A stretch of 64,000 nt of DNA from Amorphochlora amoebiformis (Eukaryota > Cercozoa > Chlorarachniophyceae), in contig BAAHQB010000426.1 of the NCBI GenBank assembly GCA_054601695.1, positions 1-64,000 of the forward strand, given 5' to 3'. How positions within the stretch are numbered: position 1 is the first letter of the stretch; the number at the start of each line of letters is the position of its first letter. The position numbers and the translations under genes were made by a program. Positions 35,719 through 64,000 of the stretch are shown here, in pieces. The notes under the pieces were generated by a model. The model worked only from the letters and a program-made list of their open reading frames with translations. It was not told the DNA's origin and did no database searches.

Positions 35719-36335
35719 TGAACACACTGGAAAGGAAGGGAACATTTTTGAAACATACTACGCAGTAGGTGTAAGATACGGTACTAGTAGCAGTATGCTA
35801 ATACTTGCTATAGTCCACTTAATCCGTAGCTACATATATGTGAAACTTACTGCACTGATGCACATCTTCATGCGTATATGCATGCGTACTTATCTACGCA
35901 CGCATATCAACATCTAGAACATGCTACTTCTTACATACGTATCAAACCTAACAACATACGCATCAATATGACAACATGAGTGAGTACTCAATACGTACGT
36001 ACGTACCTATTAACATACTGCTACTAGTACCGTATCTTACACCTACTGGGTACTATGTTCCAACGATGTTTCCATCCTTTCCAGTGTTAACAAATACGTA
36101 CGTACGTACATATTGAGTACTCACTCATGTTGTCATATTGATGCGTATGTTGTTAGGTTTGATACGTATGTAAGAAGTAGATATATGTTCAACTGTGTAC
36201 GTATGTGCGCATGTTCTAGATGTTGATATACGTACGTAGATAAGTACGCATGCATATACGTATGAGATATGCATCAGTGCAGTAAGCTTCACATATATGT
36301 AGCTACGGGTTAAGTGGACTATAGCAAGTATTGTC
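35719..36335. repeat. Interleaved inverted repeats (A-B-A'-B')
   Basis: A (about 35719-35797) is the inverted complement of A' (about 36015-36092); B (about 35797-36006) is the inverted complement of B' (about 36096-36335). Shared words include CACTGGAAAGGA/TCCTTTCCAGTG, CTATAGTCCACTTAA/TTAAGTGGACTATAG and GAGTGAGTACTCA. B and B' carry ACGTACGTACGT runs. The arms have diverged by indels. Confidence 0.85.
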
Positions 36336-36383
36336 TCAGTATTGTTGCTTGTGTTAAGTCGATCCTCATAACCTGTTGCAGAC

Positions 36384-36425
36384 GTTGCGCATGGCGGATG
36401 CTAGGAGAGCGCTTGAGAAGTAATA
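36384..36425 (+). other. Possible terminal exon of unknown origin
   Basis: After a good acceptor (TAACCTGTTGCAG) an open stretch reads TLRMADARRALEK and stops with TAA. No phase-compatible upstream exon was found, so it may be chance or an alternative last exon. Confidence 0.25.
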
Positions 36426-36885
36426 ATTATTTGGATAACTCGTTGTATGCAAATATATAAAACTACCCCCGCAACTCTAGAACTGATGATATGCACTGAT
36501 CTAGTGATATTCTGGTCTGGTATCCACAGACTGATTGAGTAGGTTTATCGTGTAATATTGCCATCGGACGACTATGATCTAGATGATACTTAACGTAGTC
36601 AATGTTAGCTTGCCTTACGCATCTCAGTCATGCATATGCTAGATATCTAGATATGCCAGTGCTAGATGGATGTGTACCACATGCTAGACATGTGCGTGTA
36701 CAAAAAGATTCCAGAGAATCCTCAAGGTTCTTGAGGTTCGAACTAATTACTAACAGATTAAACGGACTAAATGCATGTTCAAGGTGTTGGTGGGCCAAGT
36801 TTCCAGACTGGGTAGACTTATACACTCCATCCTAGACTAGCTAGACATATCCAATGCACTCCATCCTACAACTAGCTAGAACTAG
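36426..36885. other. Intergenic stretch 3' of the reductase gene
   Basis: Mixed composition. ACTCCATCCT and CTAGCTAGA words repeat at 36825-36890. Overlapping open frames of 65-77 codons on both strands (36602-36835) lack family features and splice context. Confidence 0.5.
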
Positions 36886-48670
<11,785 letters not shown>

Positions 48671-49021
48671 CTATCATAGTATTATATTTATATGTGTGTG
48701 TATATGTATATATATGTATATGCATATATATATATAGACATGAATACATTAATTCATTACATACTATCGTATAGATACATAAAATTACATACTATTGTAT
48801 AGCTATATATATAAATGTGTACACAGATATGTATATGTATATATATATATATTATATATATGTATATAAATATGTATAATATATATATATATGTACGTAT
48901 GTATACACATTTAAGAAATATGTGTATGTACAAATATACATAAATGTGTGTACATAAGTGTATATGTATATGTAGATATATATATATATATGTAATTATA
49001 TGTGTGTATATGTATGTATAC

Positions 49022-58020
<8,999 letters not shown>

Positions 58021-58290
58021 TCCTTCCAATACACATAATCACGGTAGCCACCCACATCCCCAACCCCAACCGGCGCCATCGTTCCATGCGTCGGAATCCA
58101 GGTTTTGCATAATTTTTCGTTTCGGAACCCACGAGGTAATTTTCGGGTCCCAGGTACTTATTTTGGCGGGAAATGCTTTGACCATCCCGATGTCTTCCCG
58201 CTGCTGAGAATTCGTGGTTATGCTTGTGTTCATGCCCATTTTTCTCGATTGTCCTCGTCCTCTGTCTTGGTCTTTCGTTACATGTACATG
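58021..58290 (-). other. Coding-like island, possible 5' exon of the upstream - strand gene
   Basis: Non-TA and balanced in composition. Two overlapping - strand frames are open: one starts MGMNTSITTNSQQREDIGM and continues KAFPAKISTWDPKI, the other reads QSISRQNKYLGPENYLVG then WRRLGLGMWVATVIM. A GTGATT or GTGGCT donor lies near 58040. I cannot decide the frame or the family. Confidence 0.4.
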
Positions 58291-60517
<2,227 letters not shown>

Positions 60518-60669
60518 TTAGCGACATAAACCCAGGTAGTCTAGGTGCAACATATATTCACATGTATAAGAATACCTTGTATATATATACATGTATATGC
60601 ACATATCTATGTATCTATATGTATATATTATGTATTATGTATATATATATACATATGTGTATATATATG

Positions 60670-60700
<31 letters not shown>

Positions 60701-60814
60701 ATGTATGTGTACCTAGATCCGGAGTGAGGAAAGCAGGGCCCTTTTTCGCCACTCTGTTAGAGGGTCATAATATGTATATAAATTTGAATATATATATATA
60801 TATATACACACACA

Positions 60815-60851
<37 letters not shown>

Positions 60852-61507
60852 TACATATATATACTTTTATACTAGGCTAACAAAAAACATTCATGAAACA
60901 TATTATATCGTTCTGCAGTATGGGACAAACATCTCATATCACTGCATTACACACAACAAAACTCACCACTTTTAAACAAATACGAATATTTCTAACCCTA
61001 ACTACATTTGTACCATACCTTTATATTCGATGCTCGAATATTCAATACATATATACATTTATATATATCTGCATGTATATATAAATGCATTTGTATGACT
61101 ATAATACACATATACACAATTATTTATATGCATATATCGATGTATGTATATTCATATGTAACATGGAAATACTAAATATATATATATATATATATATATA
61201 TTAATATATATCATAATATAAAATATTACTTTTCTAACGCTGTTTCAATCCGGACAGCAGCCTCATTTTCTCCCAAATGTCGCAGCAACATAGCGCCGCT
61301 CAAAACCTAACCGCGAAAATAAATTAGCTTGCTTTAAACCCTCGGGTTTTTAGTGTATGTGAATGGTAATGAAACGGGATGTTTGCTATTTTGTTTTATT
61401 TTCTCGGGTCTTAGTGGTATGTAATGCGAATCAAACATGATGTATCATACATGTAAATATGTAAAATGTGTTTATGCAAATAGTATGTAGATATATTATA
61501 ATATATA

Positions 61508-61550
<43 letters not shown>

Positions 61551-61805
61551 GTACATACGTACACAAAATGCCCGTATATGTATGTATATATATGTACATA
61601 TCTGTATGTATATATTATACGTGGTTATTATATATATATATTATATATTATATATATATATATATAATATATAATATATATATATAATATATATATATAT
61701 ATATAAATATAAATATATATATATATCTATATGAGTATATTATACGTAGTTATGGGTGTATTTTTATATATATATAAATATATATATTATAAATATATAT
61801 ATACA

Positions 61806-61848
<43 letters not shown>

Positions 61849-61975
61849 TAATAATAAATATATGCGAAAAAACATCACACGGAAATACACGTATATGTAC
61901 ACATGTACATGTATTATTTGTAAATGTACATACATACATACATATATATACATATATATATTTATATATATATAT

Positions 61976-62025
<50 letters not shown>

Positions 62026-62182
62026 GTGCATTATTCGAGTGATGTTAATATAAGTGCGTGCACCTGCGAGATTGGGTTGGCCATGTCCTTGCCTAAAACA
62101 AATCAAATTACTGTGTAAACGTATAATATAGTTATATATATATATATATACATATACACATGCACATAGATATATACATTTA

Positions 62183-62232
<50 letters not shown>

Positions 62233-62511
62233 CTGCACAACAATGACATATATCTAAAACTTACGTGTAGTGTGTATATTACACATATACCTTAAAAGAC
62301 ATACATTCATATATATACATACATATATATATATACATATAAATAATAATATACATATATATATATATATATTCTTGCAAATCAATGACATATATCAACT
62401 CACGTGTAGAGTGTATATTACACATACATATATACATACACATACATTTGTACATACACAAATGTATATATATATGTATATATATATTTATATGTATAAA
62501 TATATACATAT

Positions 62512-62543
<32 letters not shown>

Positions 62544-62547
62544 GCAC

Positions 62548-62578
<31 letters not shown>

Positions 62579-62580
62579 TA

Positions 62581-62611
<31 letters not shown>

Positions 62612-62712
62612 ATATATATATGTATATATATATATATTTGGTATTACCAGCAATGTCAGGAGCAGAGCCGTGGCATGGCTCAAAAACCGCGTACTCCTCT
62701 CCGTACATCCCA
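60518..62712 (-). CDS. NAD-type isocitrate dehydrogenase subunit, C-terminal exons
   Basis: Exons in transcript order: 62712-62648, 62092-62064, 61306-61230, 60753-60713, 60540-60518 (TAA); all four junctions keep phase. The product reads [61 protein letters not shown](K)xxANP is the hallmark of isocitrate/isopropylmalate dehydrogenases; GKDxANP, LRHLG and TPDL point to the NAD-dependent mitochondrial isocitrate dehydrogenase (oxidative decarboxylation in the citric acid cycle) rather than isopropylmalate dehydrogenase. The final exon adds only DYLGLCR, where relatives have an LGG-containing tail of 10-20 residues, so the end is unusual or the last exon is misjudged. Upstream exons with the substrate and metal sites were not found before the window ends. 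A weak candidate (KYTVI) lies near 62910-62895. Confidence 0.85.
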
Positions 62713-62725
62713 CTATATATACATG

Positions 62726-62756
<31 letters not shown>

Positions 62757-62938
62757 TATGTGTGCGATACTATATAACACCACATTCCTCTCACTATATA
62801 TATATACCCACATATATAATATATATACATGTACACACAAATATATATATATATATATATATTTATACATGTAGGGACCAATCACAGTATATTTCTCAGT
62901 TGCATTGGATATTTTTATACAGAAAAAGGATGCATAAT

Positions 62939-62969
<31 letters not shown>

Positions 62970-63284
62970 GTATGTACACAACATATGTGTATGTAACATA
63001 TATGGATGTAGAATATATGATATACATATAATATATCCATATACTTATGTATGATATCCACAGACGTATGTGGTATATAATTATTATATATACATAGGTA
63101 TCTATATATACATATATATACATACATATATACATATGTATATATGTATGTATGTATATGTATCTAAGCACAAACATCTATATGTATACACACACATATA
63201 TACATACACGCATGTATGTATATATGTATATATAAAAATATATATATGTGTGTGTTTTATATATATATATTATATTATATTCCA

Positions 63285-63725
63285 ACCTACATAAACGCAT
63301 GGACACATATATTCCAACCTATATCAATACATAGGCATATACATTCAAACTTACATAAAAAATAAACACATATATTTCAAACCTGTATAAATACATAAAC
63401 ACATATGTTCCAACATACATAAAAAATCAGCACATATGTTCCAACATACATAAATACATCAACACATATGTTCCAACATACATAAATACATCAACACATA
63501 TGTTCCAACATACATAAATACATCAACACATATGTTTCTACATACATAAATACATCAACACATATGTTCCAACATACATAAATACATCAACACATATGTT
63601 CCAACATACATAAATACATCAACACATATGTTCCAACATACATAAATACATCAACACATATGTTCCAACATACATAAATACATCAACACATATGTTCCAA
63701 AATACATAAATACATCAACACACAT
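63285..63725 (-). repeat. 32-bp minisatellite
   Basis: About 13 units on + of TTCCAACATACATAAATACA followed by TCAACACATATG, highly uniform in the centre and decaying at both ends. A possible source is the segment near 63901, in transcript sense CCAAGGTTTGAATATATG after an AG, i.e. an exon end plus donor, but this is not firm. Confidence 0.85.
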
Positions 63726-64000
63726 ACATCAAACACACATGCTCCTAAATAAACACAAAACACATGCATCCAAACCTATATAAATACATAAACACATATA
63801 CCCCAAACCTATATAGATACAAAAACAATACATTCATACCTACATACGCACATAAACACATATATTCAACCTATAGGAATACATAACTCATATATTCAAA
63901 CCTTGGACAAAGCCCTAGAGACCCGACAAGCCCTAAATATTACCCAGCTTTAGCTTGTGAATGAGGGTTAGGGTTGTTAGGGTGTTGTTAGGGTGTCGTG
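63726..64000. other. Degenerate repeat flank ending in TTAGGG words
   Basis: Units resembling the 32-bp repeat (ACATAAACACATATA) continue to about 63895. A short unique piece (63900-63960) follows, then GGGTTAGGGTTGTTAGGG at the window edge. No exon is certain. Confidence 0.6.

Overview
This is nuclear DNA of a protist-like eukaryote. Coding sequence sits in short exons (mostly 14-205 bp, mixed composition), separated by introns made almost entirely of (TA)n microsatellite plus interstitial TTAGGG/CCCTAA telomere-type repeat. Exons were found by eye as short non-TA islands with AG before and GT after, and were joined only where the reading phase allowed. TAA, TAG and TGA all serve as stops, so the code looks standard. 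Species cannot be named. The aldo/keto reductase type and the organelle-style helical-repeat protein would suit an alga or alveolate-like protist, but that is inference. No rRNA, tRNA, CRISPR array or transposon was recognised.

Layout. (1) + strand, 863-11407: the C-terminal 13 exons of an S28 serine peptidase (prolylcarboxypeptidase/PRSS16 type). (2) - strand, 12373-11932: a compact two-exon gene for the RPA3-like small subunit of replication protein A. (3) + strand, 12581-35122: a helical-repeat protein of the HPR/OPR/FASTK class, about 33 exons and 650 residues over 22.5 kb, head-to-head with RPA3. (4) - strand, 48670-36886: 20 exons of an aldo/keto reductase resembling Arabidopsis At2g27680. 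A further run of phase-compatible - strand exons (57021-49022) is either its long N-terminal part or an upstream gene. (5) - strand, 62712-60518: the C-terminal exons of an NAD-type isocitrate dehydrogenase subunit. The genes look like ordinary housekeeping and organellar functions and do not form a pathway.

The striking signal is how the introns are built. Exon after exon is accompanied by partial copies of its own edges. Copies of the acceptor plus 5' exon edge lie upstream in the preceding intron; copies of the 3' exon edge plus donor lie downstream in the following intron. Some are single decoys embedded in (TA)n, others have grown into 20-90 bp minisatellites (3594-4307, 39240-39425, 41126-41935). 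The rule holds on both strands and in all the large genes. Telomere-type repeats and (TA)n also appear to supply the splice sites themselves (GTTAGG or GTATAT donors; CCCTAG or ATATAG acceptors).
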